Shown in pieces: positions 1 through 9,316 of a DNA stretch of 64,000 bases (within the stretch, counting starts at the first letter, position 1; each line of letters begins with the position of its first letter). Origin of the DNA: Gottfriedia acidiceleris. Its GTDB lineage: Bacteria > Bacillota > Bacilli > Bacillales > Bacillaceae_G. Made by a program: the position numbers and the translations under genes. The notes below the pieces were generated by a model. The model was not told where the DNA came from. It ran no database searches and saw nothing but the letters and a program-made list of their open reading frames with translations. The DNA lies in assembly GCF_004138285.1 (NCBI RefSeq), contig NZ_SCFN01000015.1:62001-126000 (forward strand). The letters run 5' to 3'.

Positions 1-341
1 AATTCACTATGTTTAGTAGCTTCTGCTTTCTTTACTTTACTAGCAATTGGATCTTTTTCTGTTACTAGATCCGCTTGACCTTTAACCTCTAAATATTTTT
101 GTAATGCAGCTTGTTTCTGTGCTTGAGAAGCATTGGCAGAAACCACCCCACGTTTAACTAATGATTCTAATAACTTATCGTCATTAACTAACGATAAATC
201 TAAAGTACTTTTTGAATGCTTAGCTAATGCACTATGCACTTTACTTAAGCTTTCAGATGATGCTGTTTTTAATGGAATTCCAGAAAATAAAGTTCCGGCA
301 ACCATTACTGATGCAAAACTAGTTACTACAAACTTGTTCAA
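1..341 (-). CDS. N-terminal part of a secreted InhA-like (M6) metalloprotease, runs off the window
   Basis: Only the first 113 codons are present; the rest lies beyond the left edge. Reading starts at a TTG (341-339) preceded by AAGGGGGG about 6 bases upstream and an in-frame TAA just before that, so no longer start exists. The N-terminus is a signal peptide (NKFVVTSF, then a hydrophobic run ending near SGIPLKTASS). A propeptide-like region follows with KRGVVSANASQ and KYLEVKGQ, which resembles the propeptide of immune inhibitor A metalloproteases of Bacillus (KKRGVI..AS, then KYVENKKGE). The zinc motif would lie outside the window, so the protease assignment is an inference from the propeptide. 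Confidence 0.6.
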   Translation of the reverse strand, partial: MNKFVVTSFASVMVAGTLFSGIPLKTASSESLSKVHSALAKHSKSTLDLSLVNDDKLLESLVKRGVVSANASQAQKQAALQKYLEVKGQADLVTEKDPIASKVKKAEATKHSE

Positions 342-697
342 ATTAAGCCCCCCTTAATAATTTTCATACTACATTTTAATAATATTCTAAAAATTCTTTA
401 AATCACAGAGGGTTTTTTTCATCAAATACTTACAAAATTCACAATATTTTTACAAATAATTTACTTTACAACATAAAAATACGTCGAATTTCGTCAGTTT
501 TTATAACTTGCTTTTTTAAAGAATCTACCTTTAGTCTTATATTAATCTTTTTATCTAGTATTTATAACTAGCACTTTAGAATTATTAAAATTGCATTAAA
601 ATTGAAAATAAAAATATAATACATGTAATTATAACTATATACAAAAAATTCACTCTTCAAATTTTGACATTTTTTTCCTTATCAATATAACAAAAAA
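342..697. other. AT-rich intergenic stretch
   Basis: Very AT-rich region between the protease start and the terminator of the RpiR gene. It must contain the promoter of the InhA-like gene on the minus strand, but no convincing -35/-10 pair, PlcR-type box or small gene was seen. Confidence 0.4.
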
Positions 698-733
698 GAA
701 GATAAGTAAAATTTTTTTACCTATCTTCCTTAA
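698..733 (-). terminator. Terminator of the RpiR regulator gene
   Basis: On the minus strand GAAGATA-GGTAAA pairs with TTTACT-TATCTTC and is followed by TTTTTTG, directly after the stop of the RpiR gene. Confidence 0.7.
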
Positions 734-744
734 CTAGATTTGGA

Positions 745-1599
745 TTACCTTCTTAATTTGCTTGCTTCTTCACTATACTCATGAAGTTTACTAGATACTT
801 TGTTACCGATTCGGTTAAAGCATATGACATATAATGAATCGATTATATTTTGTTGTGCCATTTTAGAAGCTATACTTCCTATTCGGATATCTTGTTCCAT
901 GTCAGGTGTGCATAGCTTGATATCAGCTTCCTTAAATAACGGAGACTTGCCAAGCTTAGTAATCGCAATGATCGTTGCTCCCTTTTTCTTAGCAAAACGA
1001 GCAAGCTCTAATACATCCTTTGTTTTCCCTGAATTAGAAACGGCAACAAAAATATCGCCTTCTTCCATATGACCAACTAAAGTGATTACCATATGGAAGT
1101 CAGGAGACATAATGGCATGGTAGCCAATTTTCCCAAATTTATATGCTCCGTCCATAGCTGATACAGCTGAACCGCCTACTCCATAAAATATAATCTTCTT
1201 AGCTTTTACAATTTCATCTGTTGCTTTTTCTAATTCTCTTTTATCTAAAGTTGATACCGTTGCTTCAATAGCGGCTTTATTTACATATGTTACTTTATTA
1301 AATAAGTCATACGGCGTGTCTTTCTTATCCATTACTGAAAAATCATTAATATTCATTTCAGCAACAGTCAAATCTCGAACTAATGCTATTTTAAAGGCTT
1401 TAAAACTACCGATTCCTATTGTTTTACAAAACCTAACAACACTTGCTTCACTAGCTCCAGTATTGTTAGAAATATCTTTAGTCGTTAAGTTTGGTACAAT
1501 TTCAGCATGCTCCATTATATATACAGCGATTTTCTTTTCGGCTTGCGTAAATCGATCCATATAATTTTCAATTTTTGATAAGATTGTTAAATGTTTCAT
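745..1599 (-). CDS. MurR/RpiR family transcriptional regulator (orphan)
   Basis: Sugar-phosphate-responsive DNA-binding regulator of 284 residues, the usual family length. Residues ~1-78 form the HTH_6 domain (TTKDISNNTGASEASVVRFC, the recognition-helix pattern of RpiR proteins). Residues ~120-260 form a SIS domain that binds phosphosugars (FYGVGGSAVSAMDGAYKF, VAVSNSGKTKDVLELA). The ATG has AAAGGTG 8-9 bases upstream. No transport or sugar-metabolism gene lies beside it: its neighbours are two secreted proteases, so target and ligand cannot be read from context. It is a separate paralogue of the regulators at 6.8 and 24.8 kb. Confidence 0.9.
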   Translation of the reverse strand: MKHLTILSKIENYMDRFTQAEKKIAVYIMEHAEIVPNLTTKDISNNTGASEASVVRFCKTIGIGSFKAFKIALVRDLTVAEMNINDFSVMDKKDTPYDLFNKVTYVNKAAIEATVSTLDKRELEKATDEIVKAKKIIFYGVGGSAVSAMDGAYKFGKIGYHAIMSPDFHMVITLVGHMEEGDIFVAVSNSGKTKDVLELARFAKKKGATIIAITKLGKSPLFKEADIKLCTPDMEQDIRIGSIASKMAQQNIIDSLYVICFNRIGNKVSSKLHEYSEEASKLRR

Positions 1600-1737
1600 T
1601 TACTAAACACCTTTCTGCTAAAAAACATACAAAATACTATTATTCTCTATTATGAACCAAATGCTTAGAAAATCATATTAAATACCAAATTAAAGTTGTT
1701 TTTTAGTTCTTTCTACATTAAAAATCTTGTTAAAAAT

Positions 1738-1772
1738 AAAAAGTGTAGGAAAAAATATTCCCTACACTTTTA
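1738..1772 (-). terminator. Terminator of the S8 protease gene
   Basis: Stem AAAGTGTAGG/CCTACACTTT, followed on the minus strand by a T-rich run, 13-45 bases after the protease stop codon. Confidence 0.8.
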
Positions 1773-1782
1773 CTTTAATTAT

Positions 1783-4700
1783 TTATTGTTGTACTGTAAT
1801 TGTTTGTGGTGTAACTGAAACTTTAAATCCATCTTTACTCGATACATCCGCAGATATTGTATACGTACCATTTGGAACATCTGCTTCTGGAGTCCAATGT
1901 AAGTGGATTTCATTATCATTTTGTACATCTAGAGAATCAATTACCTTACCGTTTGCATCTTTAATATAAATTTTCCAATTTACATTGTTATTTGCAAAGG
2001 CATTGATTCCTGCAGGTGTTTTTGCATTTACATTTTTATTTGGATATACACTGAAGTAGCTAACAAGCATTCCCTCGTTAATATATGAAGGATCTCCCCA
2101 AACTGTATAACTTTGGTTTAGTGCATAGTCTGCTCCTAATACTACAATGCTCTTTGGTTCTTCTTTTACTAGAGTAGATGTTTCACCTTGAGCTAATGGC
2201 TTATATTTGCCGTTATACCAAACGATCGCACCATTAAAGCCACTTCCAGCATCATCCGCTTTGAACGAGATTTCGTATTGTCCATCTTTAGGTGTTACTT
2301 TTATATCTGAAACAACTGGAGCAACTGAGTCAATATGCAATGGAAGTTTTACGATTTGTGGGTTCGCACCATTATAATCAAGCGTTGTTTTGATAACATA
2401 GTTATAAACGCCATCCTTCACTACTTGTCCATTTTGATCTTTTAAATCCCAACCATATCCTGTATTCAAATAGTCTCTGTAAGACATAATGTTTTTACGG
2501 AATTTCCATGGCTTACCAGTATATTCACTAAAATCACCTAAGTATTGAAGTAATTCACCTTTATCATTTTCTACGTACATTTCTGTTTTAGCTAAGTTAC
2601 GAAGCACTGTAAATGATGGATATACTTCTTTCAATGGAGTATTAGGAGACATTACAATTCGATCAATATTAAATCTTCCTGTTCTTGGATCATAACCTAA
2701 TGGGAATACCCCTTCTGCTCCTATTTCATCATTCCAAAGTGTAGTATAACCTAAGAATGCATCTTTCTCATATGCTGCTGGATCAATATTTTTTGGTTGA
2801 TCCCATTTGCCATAATACCCCATGTAAGGAACTGATAACGGTACTGCTGAATCGCTATTTTTTCCAGAAGGAACTAAACGTACATATCCCTCAACAAATG
2901 AACCATCTTTTAAGCTTGATGGAAGTTGAATCTGAACATCAAGATTTTTTTCTTGTCCTGGTTTAATTTTTAATGTCTTTCCTTCTGTGCTTGTTACTTT
3001 TTCACCATTTACAGTTGCCGTAGCACCTTGGATACGCTCACTTTTTAATGTTAAATATTCTTTTGAATCTAACTTTCCATCACTGTCTAGGTCAAATTCT
3101 TTTGTTTCTCTGCCATCTGTAAATACATCTACATATACTTGATATTCCAAATCTTTTACATTCAGATTTTGAAGAGCTTCTGCATTTAATTTGAAGTGAA
3201 TATTATTGTTAACTTCTTTTAGTGCAACTGCTCCAGCTTGTTCAAGCGGCGTTTTCTCCCTTGTCACAAGTACAGGCGTTTTAATTGCATTTTGAATTTG
3301 CATTAAACCAGATCCTTGAATACGTGGAGAATACGGTACTTCATTATTCGTACTAGGATCCTGTATTAGTTTAGAAGTGTTCATTAAAGCAATTTTAGCT
3401 TTTAAAGCTGTGCTCTCTGAATGTTTTAATCCTTTTTCATAAAGCGATTGTAAAACTAATGCTGAACCACCAGCAACATGTGGAGATGCCATTGATGTAC
3501 CGCTCATAACCTCATAGCCATTCCCTGGTACAGTTGAGTAAATATTTCCTCCTGGTGCAGAAATTTCTGGCTTAAAGTCTAATGTATGTGGTGCTCCATA
3601 TGAAGAAAAATATGACATCGTATTCTTATCTGGGTTATCAACATATACCCCTTTAGATGGTTTCATTTTTACAACATAACCACTTTTTAACTTAGAAATT
3701 AATGCATTACCAATTGCTTTACTTGTCGTAGCTGCTTGCGTATTAAAATAAGGACTCCAATAAACTAATGGATAGTCAATATCTTCATCAGCAGGAACAA
3801 GAATTACTGCTTTTGCGTTCTTCTTCTTCGCCTCTGATTGAATATAAGAGTAAGTAGCATATCTTACATTTGGTTTTGCTACTACAACTTTACCTGTTAA
3901 GTCAGGAAGATTTTTAAAATCGGCAGTTTTACCTTCTCCTACATAAACCAATTCATAAGATTCAAGTGGTGATAATACTTTTGAAAGATTAAAGTTATAT
4001 TGTGATTGATCTTGGTATGGAAGTTGCAATCCATTTTCTTCTTGTAACGTACTCATATGTATACTTGTATTTTCATATGAAGCCACAGATAATGCGAAAG
4101 GACTTACACCTGGTTCTCCTACTGTACCAATATCAGGATTTTCAGCATATGGTTTTAAAGAAGATTCCAGCAAATTATTTTGTGTACTATAAGCAGAGTT
4201 TCCACCCGCTACAACTACAAGCGTACCTTGATCAGTCGCTTCACGGATCACTTTTTGAATCGGATCATCTACTTCACTAACAAATCCCGAATCAGTTCCT
4301 AAACTCATATTAATGACATCTGCTCCCATAGTTACCGCATGCTCAATCCCTGCAATGATGTCGTCTTCATACGCCCCATTTGCTGTATCAGAGAATACTT
4401 TTTCTGCTAGTAATTGCACGCCTGGAGCAATACCTTCTACACCATCATTTGCTTCATCACCGTTTGCACCAATTGTACCTGATACGTGCATACCATGTTC
4501 ATTTCCTGAACCATGTGGAATGACATCTGTATCATGATCTGCCCAGTCATATCCAGTTGGAACTTTGTCGCTATACCAAACTTCTCCTACACTTGTTTCA
4601 GCTAGTTTACTTTTAATGTTTTCTTGATTCCATTTTTCTTTTGCTTTTCCTTTTTCAGTGATTGTCATGTCTTTATGCGTATAGTCTATACCTGTATCGA

Positions 4701-5289
4701 CTACTGCTACTAACAATCCCTCACCTTGATATCCGTAACTTTGCCAAACTTTTTGGGCTTGTACTAATTCTTTACTTGCTCCCATTGAAGGTTGGAACTT
4801 TCTTGCAATATGTACATTCGTTACGCCTGGTGTTTCTTGAATTTCTTTTAAGTTACGATATTCTGTCTCCAAACTAAAACCATTAAAGCCTTCATAAAAG
4901 CGTTGATTTATTTTAGGTACAGATCTTTCCTTTGATATCTTTGAGATGACTTGATCTTGCTTTTCTTTAAAACGTGCTTTTTTAGTTTGAGTAGAATCAT
5001 CAGAAGTTGTTGGTTGCTCTACCTCAACGATTACACGTACTTTTTCATTTGGTTCATAAGCATGAGCATCATTTAGATCTTTATAGCCAAATGGATCTAC
5101 AGCTTTTTCCCCAGTTTGTTTTTGTTCTTCAGCAAAAATCTTTTGACCCTGCTTTGCAATCTCATCTAAACTTGGAGCTGGCACCTGATTTTCATTTGTT
5201 CCTTCAGCAAATCCAGTTGATGTAAATAACATTGAAGCTAAAGTTGTCGTTGCAAGGACTTTGTAAGGAAAGCTTTTTCTCTTCTTCAT
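1783..5289 (-). CDS. Secreted S8 subtilisin-like serine protease (Vpr/lactocepin type), 1168 aa
   Basis: Large extracellular serine protease. A signal peptide covers residues 1 to ~28 (KKRK, hydrophobic core, TGFAEG). An I9-type propeptide lies at ~80-165, then the S8 catalytic domain with Asp ~198 (VAVVDTGIDYTHKDM), His ~265 (HGMHVSG), oxyanion Asn (VVVAGGNSA) and Ser ~599 (SGTSMASPHVAGG). A PA-like insert lies between His and Ser (KVVVAKPNVRYATY region), as in Vpr and lactocepins. Fn3-like domains follow (~680-1168), ending in an Ig-like domain (TYTISADVSSKDGF). There is no LPxTG motif or S-layer repeat, so it is probably released. A D-S-D-G style acidic stretch (FDLDSDGKLDSKEY) looks calcium binding. 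The ATG follows GAGGAGATT. It is transcribed alone, with a terminator behind it. Confidence 0.92.
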   Translation of the reverse strand: MKKRKSFPYKVLATTTLASMLFTSTGFAEGTNENQVPAPSLDEIAKQGQKIFAEEQKQTGEKAVDPFGYKDLNDAHAYEPNEKVRVIVEVEQPTTSDDSTQTKKARFKEKQDQVISKISKERSVPKINQRFYEGFNGFSLETEYRNLKEIQETPGVTNVHIARKFQPSMGASKELVQAQKVWQSYGYQGEGLLVAVVDTGIDYTHKDMTITEKGKAKEKWNQENIKSKLAETSVGEVWYSDKVPTGYDWADHDTDVIPHGSGNEHGMHVSGTIGANGDEANDGVEGIAPGVQLLAEKVFSDTANGAYEDDIIAGIEHAVTMGADVINMSLGTDSGFVSEVDDPIQKVIREATDQGTLVVVAGGNSAYSTQNNLLESSLKPYAENPDIGTVGEPGVSPFALSVASYENTSIHMSTLQEENGLQLPYQDQSQYNFNLSKVLSPLESYELVYVGEGKTADFKNLPDLTGKVVVAKPNVRYATYSYIQSEAKKKNAKAVILVPADEDIDYPLVYWSPYFNTQAATTSKAIGNALISKLKSGYVVKMKPSKGVYVDNPDKNTMSYFSSYGAPHTLDFKPEISAPGGNIYSTVPGNGYEVMSGTSMASPHVAGGSALVLQSLYEKGLKHSESTALKAKIALMNTSKLIQDPSTNNEVPYSPRIQGSGLMQIQNAIKTPVLVTREKTPLEQAGAVALKEVNNNIHFKLNAEALQNLNVKDLEYQVYVDVFTDGRETKEFDLDSDGKLDSKEYLTLKSERIQGATATVNGEKVTSTEGKTLKIKPGQEKNLDVQIQLPSSLKDGSFVEGYVRLVPSGKNSDSAVPLSVPYMGYYGKWDQPKNIDPAAYEKDAFLGYTTLWNDEIGAEGVFPLGYDPRTGRFNIDRIVMSPNTPLKEVYPSFTVLRNLAKTEMYVENDKGELLQYLGDFSEYTGKPWKFRKNIMSYRDYLNTGYGWDLKDQNGQVVKDGVYNYVIKTTLDYNGANPQIVKLPLHIDSVAPVVSDIKVTPKDGQYEISFKADDAGSGFNGAIVWYNGKYKPLAQGETSTLVKEEPKSIVVLGADYALNQSYTVWGDPSYINEGMLVSYFSVYPNKNVNAKTPAGINAFANNNVNWKIYIKDANGKVIDSLDVQNDNEIHLHWTPEADVPNGTYTISADVSSKDGFKVSVTPQTITVQQ

Positions 5290-5831
5290 TTCTAATCTCC
5301 TCTACAGTAAACTTTAATGTTCTTAATCTATTTAAAAAATAGATTCAAACCAAACTGTTTTAATAAATTACTAATGCTTTACTAAGAAACTTGATACTAT
5401 ATTAATTTTAATTACGTTGACTCTATAATCATATTGGGTTATTCAACCAGACTTTTGGCATATACAGTTTGAAGAGAACTTAAAGAATTCAAGTAGAAAA
5501 AAAGTAGATTTTGACATATTCAGTCGAGGATGTTCGAAAAAAGTTTATTAACTCAGGAAAATTAAATTAATAGGTTGAGACATTTTAAGGTTTATATTAA
5601 ATTAAAGAAACTTTTTGTAATTTCTTATTGAGGTTTATTAAATTTAAATAGGTAAAAATATGGCATTAATAATAGTCAGGATAATCTGTTTTTACTATAT
5701 TTATGACAAATTTCTACTTATTTTTCACCTAGACATTGGTAAGGGTAGAAAAAATACTACAATTAAGGAAGTAATTTAATGGCAACAAATTAAACTTGAT
5801 TGTTTTGATGTATTTATTGGTTATGCCCTTG
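5290..5831. other. Intergenic region upstream of the S8 protease
   Basis: About 540 AT-rich bases holding the minus-strand leader and presumably the promoter of the protease. No gene, terminator or clear operator was recognised. Confidence 0.4.
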
Positions 5832-6028
5832 TTTTAATTGCGGTTTAGCTATTTTATTTGCGAATCCGCGATTTTATTTGCCGTTCCCCATTTTTAATTG
5901 CGATTCCGCGATTTTATTTACGATTCTCCGTTTTTAATTGCGATACCACGATTTTATTACAATTTGTCTCTTTTAATTGCTCCCCTGAATTTAATACAAT
6001 TTCCCATCTTAATTACAATTCCACTATT
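5832..6028. repeat. 20-bp degenerate tandem array, about 10 units
   Basis: Successive units of 20 bp (19 in the later copies) with consensus close to TTTTATTTGCGATTCCGCGA; units alternate TTTTATTT and TTTTAATT at the start. Units 2-6 are best conserved, and degeneration increases toward the right end. The period is not a multiple of three, so the open frame across it (5858-6049, plus strand) is probably not coding. There are no spacers, so it is not CRISPR. Function unknown. Confidence 0.8.
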
Positions 6029-6165
6029 ATTTCATCCCACTTTATATAAAAATCAGAATTTTTCATACAATTATTAAATCTTGGTTTGTTAAATTACCTT
6101 TTTTTGGATAGAATGGATTTGTAGGCTTTAAAAGTCTTGAATACATAACATTAGGAGTGAAAAAA

Positions 6166-6588
6166 ATGCCAATCGATGTTTATTTAAATTTTAATGGTAA
6201 TACACGTGAAGCAGTTGAATTCTACGCGACTGTATTTAACACAGAACAACCAAAAATTATGACTTTCGGTGAAGCACCCCCAAATCCAGAATACCCACTA
6301 CCTGAAGAAGCGAAAAATTTAGTTATGCATACTAGACTGAACATTAGCGGTAGCAATGTTATGTTCTCTGATACTTTCCCTGGTTTCCCTTTTAACCAAG
6401 GCAATAATATTCATTTATCTTTTTTAAGTGAAGACTTAGAAGAACTTAGATCTGTCTTTACTAAATTAAGTGATGGCGGGAAGGTAGAAATGGAACTTCA
6501 AGAAACATTTTGGAGTAAAGCTTATGGTAGCCTAACAGATAAATTTGGCATTCATTGGATGTTTAATCACGGTACTGGTGAATTTTAA
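6166..6588 (+). CDS. VOC/PhnB-like family protein
   Basis: A 140-residue protein of the vicinal-oxygen-chelate superfamily, PhnB/YjdN-like branch (often annotated 3-demethylubiquinone methyltransferase-like). It starts with the family pattern MPIDVYLNFNGNTREAVEFY, followed by MTFGEAPP, the beta strand NLVMHTRLNISGSNVMFSD and the C-terminal YGSLTDKFGIHWMFN. ATG 6166 is chosen because AGGAGTG lies 8 bases upstream; the in-frame GTG at 6157 overlaps that SD. It is monocistronic with its own terminator. Substrate unknown; many members are uncharacterised. Confidence 0.88.
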   Translation: MPIDVYLNFNGNTREAVEFYATVFNTEQPKIMTFGEAPPNPEYPLPEEAKNLVMHTRLNISGSNVMFSDTFPGFPFNQGNNIHLSFLSEDLEELRSVFTKLSDGGKVEMELQETFWSKAYGSLTDKFGIHWMFNHGTGEF

Positions 6589-6601
6589 TTTATAGAAAAA
6601 C

Positions 6602-6645
6602 AAAGGAAATGAACCCTTCATTAATAGGATTCATTTCCTTTTATT
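6602..6645 (+). terminator. Terminator of the VOC gene
   Basis: AAGGAAATGAA pairs with TTCATTTCCTT and is followed by TTATTTT. It begins 13 bases after the VOC stop. Confidence 0.85.
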
Positions 6646-6773
6646 TTACATATCCCTACTACACTTCATCACTTGAAGTATTCCTCATCTTGCTCCTCAA
6701 TCTATATTTCTTTTCATTCAGAATTTACTATATAATAAGGTATATTTCTAGTTCTCTAAAAGTAGGTGAAATT

Positions 6774-7544
6774 ATGCAAATACTATTAAAACGTTTATCA
6801 CAAAATAGAGAAAAACTTAGCCAGCTTGAAAAACAAGTATTGGATTATATTCTACAAAATACGGATTATATTACGAAGCTAAATCTTGATGAATTAGCAA
6901 AAGAGCTTTATGTATCTACAGCAACCATTAGTAGAACATGCCAGCAATTAGGCTTTCGTGGGTTTCAAGATTTAAAATATACTCTTTCAATGGAAACAAA
7001 TAAGGTTCAAAGTCCAGTTTCTTCTACCTCCTATCTACTTAATACGCATATTGAGAGAATGAAAGTAGAAATGGAAAAAACATTGGAATATATTGATGAA
7101 GAAAAGATTAAGCTAGCTGCTAATTATCTAAACCAAAGTACACATGTTGAAATATTCGGAGTTGGTAACTCACTTCCTGCTTGTGTCGACGCTTCTAGAA
7201 AGCTCATGTTTGCAGGAAAGTTATGTAATGCACGAACTGATTGGGACGAGCTACGTAGTGCTGCAAATAGTTTAACAGAAAATGATTTGGCCATACTAGT
7301 TTCATATAGTGGGGAGACTTTACATATGTTAGAATTTGCCCACATTTTAAAGAATAAGAACGTTAAAACGATTGCCATAACTGGAAACCACTCGAATCGT
7401 TTACAAAAAGAAGTAAGTTTATCTCTTCAAGCTTATATTACAAACACTTACTTTGGTGAGCTTGATATGACTTCAAGGTTTCCATTAAGTATGGTACTAG
7501 ATTTCATTATTATTGCCTATTTAAACGAAATGAAAATATATTAG
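6774..7544 (+). CDS. MurR/RpiR family regulator next to the MalX-type PTS
   Basis: A 256-residue regulator. The N-terminal HTH_6 domain contains LNLDELAKELYVSTATISRT; a SIS domain (~95-256) has VEIFGVGNSLPACVDASRK and ILVSYSGETLHMLEFAHIL. The frame is open from 6609, but that part overlaps the VOC terminator hairpin. ATG 6774 has TAGGTGA just upstream and begins at the usual family N-terminus (MQILLKRLSQNREKLSQLE). It sits directly before the MalX/MalY-like pair in the same direction, with a terminator between, so it probably regulates them. In E. coli the malXY regulator is the LacI-type MalI, so this is a different regulator family for a similar gene pair. Confidence 0.88.
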   Translation: MQILLKRLSQNREKLSQLEKQVLDYILQNTDYITKLNLDELAKELYVSTATISRTCQQLGFRGFQDLKYTLSMETNKVQSPVSSTSYLLNTHIERMKVEMEKTLEYIDEEKIKLAANYLNQSTHVEIFGVGNSLPACVDASRKLMFAGKLCNARTDWDELRSAANSLTENDLAILVSYSGETLHMLEFAHILKNKNVKTIAITGNHSNRLQKEVSLSLQAYITNTYFGELDMTSRFPLSMVLDFIIIAYLNEMKIY

Positions 7545-7550
7545 TTAATC

Positions 7551-7596
7551 AAAAGAGACAGTAGTCTATTATCGGACAACTACTGACTCTTTTTAT
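7551..7596 (+). terminator. Terminator between the RpiR gene and the PTS gene
   Basis: AAAAGAG-CAGTAGT pairs with ACTACTG-CTCTTTT and is followed by TATTTAT. It separates the regulator transcript from the PTS-lyase operon. Confidence 0.8.
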
Positions 7597-7640
7597 TTAT
7601 GAGCTTATTAATCTACTTAAAGTAAGCAATATACAAAAAA

Positions 7641-7654
7641 TGTACACGCTTACA
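7641..7654 (+). promoter_or_regulatory. cre-like CcpA site upstream of the PTS-lyase operon
   Basis: TGTACACGCTTACA matches the cre consensus TGWAANCGNTNWCA at every constrained position but one. It lies 80 bases before the PTS start codon, in the promoter region, and suggests carbon catabolite control. GTAAGC upstream and GCTTAC inside the site also form an inverted repeat. Confidence 0.6.
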
Positions 7655-7733
7655 TAAACACCTTAAACGGTTGTTAAACGATTTTGCCGTTAGTATTCTT
7701 AAGACATAAAAAAAAAACGAAGGAGCTAAAAAC

Positions 7734-9296
7734 ATGGCAAAGAAGCAGTCCGTTAAATCACAACTTTGGGAATTTTTTCAAGGGCTAGGTAAGACCTTTA
7801 TGGTGCCCGTAGCGTTATTAGCCTTTATGGGTCTTATATTAGGGATTGGAAGCTCATTTACTAGTCCGACAACTATCGAGACATTCCCATTTTTAGGAAA
7901 TTCCTTACTCCAAGTTATTTTTAGCTTTATGTCCACTATTGGTGGATTTGCATTTTCATACTTACCAGTTTTATTTGCAATGGCAATTCCGTTTGGACTT
8001 GTACGATATGAAAAAGGTGTCGCTGCTTTCTCTGGATTTGTTGGCTACGTCATCATGCACTTATCGATTAATTTTTATTTAACAGAAACAAACCAATTAG
8101 TAGCGGCAGATAAAATGCGACAAGCTGGTCAAGGTATGGTTATGGGTATACAAACAATTGAAATGGGTGTATTGGGCGGAATCATCGCCGGTATACTTGT
8201 CTATTTTTTGCATAACCGCTTTTATAGTATTAAACTTCCAGATGCATTTGCATTTTTTGGTGGTGCCCGCTTTGTTCCAATCATAACGACACTTGCATTA
8301 TCTGTTGTTGGAATCATCATTCCGATGATCTGGCCAATTTTCGCAATTGCCATTACAGGAATCGGAAGTTTAATTCAAAAATCTGGCGTTTTCGGACCAT
8401 TTTTATTCGGTGCCGGTGAGCGTTTACTACTACCATTTGGACTTCATCATATATTAGTGGCAATGATTCGATTCACAGAAGCTGGTGGTACTGAAGTTGT
8501 TAACGGTCAAACTGTTTCAGGAGCTCTAAATATTTTCTATGCACAATTAAAAACCGGTGCTCCAATCAGTCCATCAGCGACAGCTTTCTTATCTCAAGGA
8601 AAAATGCCAACATTCATGTTTGGTTTACCTGCAGTAGCGCTTGCGATTTATCATACTGCCCGTCCAGAAAATCGTAATAAAATTAAGGGACTATTAATCT
8701 CTGGTGTTATTGCAACTTTTGTAACCGGTATCACTGAGCCAATCGAATTCTTATTCTTGTTTGTTTCTCCACCTTTATATTTCATACACGTTATTTTAAC
8801 GGGACTAGGTTTTATGGTAATGGCTTTATTACACTTAACAATTGGTAACACAGATGGTGGAATATTAGACTTTATTATCTTTGGCGTTTTACAAGGAGTT
8901 AAAACAAAATGGTATCTTGTACCTATAGTAGGAGCAATTTGGTTTACCGTATACTATTCAGTTTTTAGATACGCAATTTTAAAATTTAATTTAAAAACCC
9001 CTGGTAGAGAAGAAGTTATTGATGATCAACAAAGTGAGGAACCATTGGTTAAAGGTACGAATGCCCAAGCATTAAAAATTCTTACTGCTTTAGGTGGGAA
9101 AGAGAACATTCAATCGCTCGATAACTGCATTACAAGATTAAGACTTGTTGTAGATAATATGAATATTGTTAATGAAAAAGTTCTAAAGGATTGTGGTGCA
9201 CTTGGGGTTGTGAAATTAGACGAACACAATTTACAAGTCGTTATTGGTCCACAAGTTGGTATCCTTAAAACACAATTAGAAAAATTATCATCTTAA
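7734..9296 (+). CDS. PTS EIICB transporter, glucose/maltose (MalX) type
   Basis: Sugar permease with fused IIC and IIB domains, 520 residues, near the length of E. coli MalX. The IIC part (residues ~1-420) is an array of membrane helices with a conserved substrate region (GAGERLLLPFGLHHILVAMIRF) and GITEPIEFLF. The IIB part (~435-520) has the phosphorylated cysteine in LDNCITRLRLVV. No IIA is encoded nearby, so a shared IIA-Glc would be needed. It is followed 20 bases later by a MalY/PatB-like lyase, the same pairing as E. coli malX-malY. The natural sugar is not established even for MalX. The start has GAAGGAGC 8-9 bases upstream, and a cre-like site lies in the promoter region. Confidence 0.9.
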   Translation: MAKKQSVKSQLWEFFQGLGKTFMVPVALLAFMGLILGIGSSFTSPTTIETFPFLGNSLLQVIFSFMSTIGGFAFSYLPVLFAMAIPFGLVRYEKGVAAFSGFVGYVIMHLSINFYLTETNQLVAADKMRQAGQGMVMGIQTIEMGVLGGIIAGILVYFLHNRFYSIKLPDAFAFFGGARFVPIITTLALSVVGIIIPMIWPIFAIAITGIGSLIQKSGVFGPFLFGAGERLLLPFGLHHILVAMIRFTEAGGTEVVNGQTVSGALNIFYAQLKTGAPISPSATAFLSQGKMPTFMFGLPAVALAIYHTARPENRNKIKGLLISGVIATFVTGITEPIEFLFLFVSPPLYFIHVILTGLGFMVMALLHLTIGNTDGGILDFIIFGVLQGVKTKWYLVPIVGAIWFTVYYSVFRYAILKFNLKTPGREEVIDDQQSEEPLVKGTNAQALKILTALGGKENIQSLDNCITRLRLVVDNMNIVNEKVLKDCGALGVVKLDEHNLQVVIGPQVGILKTQLEKLSS

Positions 9297-9316
9297 ATAA
9301 ATTGGGGTTGTACGAA

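Noticed and set aside
133-357. 74-codon plus-strand frame at the left edge
   Set aside because: It is antisense to the InhA-like gene, which has a signal peptide, SD and family similarity.
5832-6028. CRISPR array
   Set aside because: Units are contiguous and degenerate with no unique spacers, and there are no cas genes.
5858-6049. 63-codon plus-strand frame across the 20-bp array
   Set aside because: The repeat period shifts frame each unit and the protein is low-complexity with no SD; treated as non-coding repeat.
6609-6773. Longer N-terminus for the RpiR gene at 6774
   Set aside because: The extension lies over the VOC terminator hairpin, has no SD, and adds residues absent from the family.
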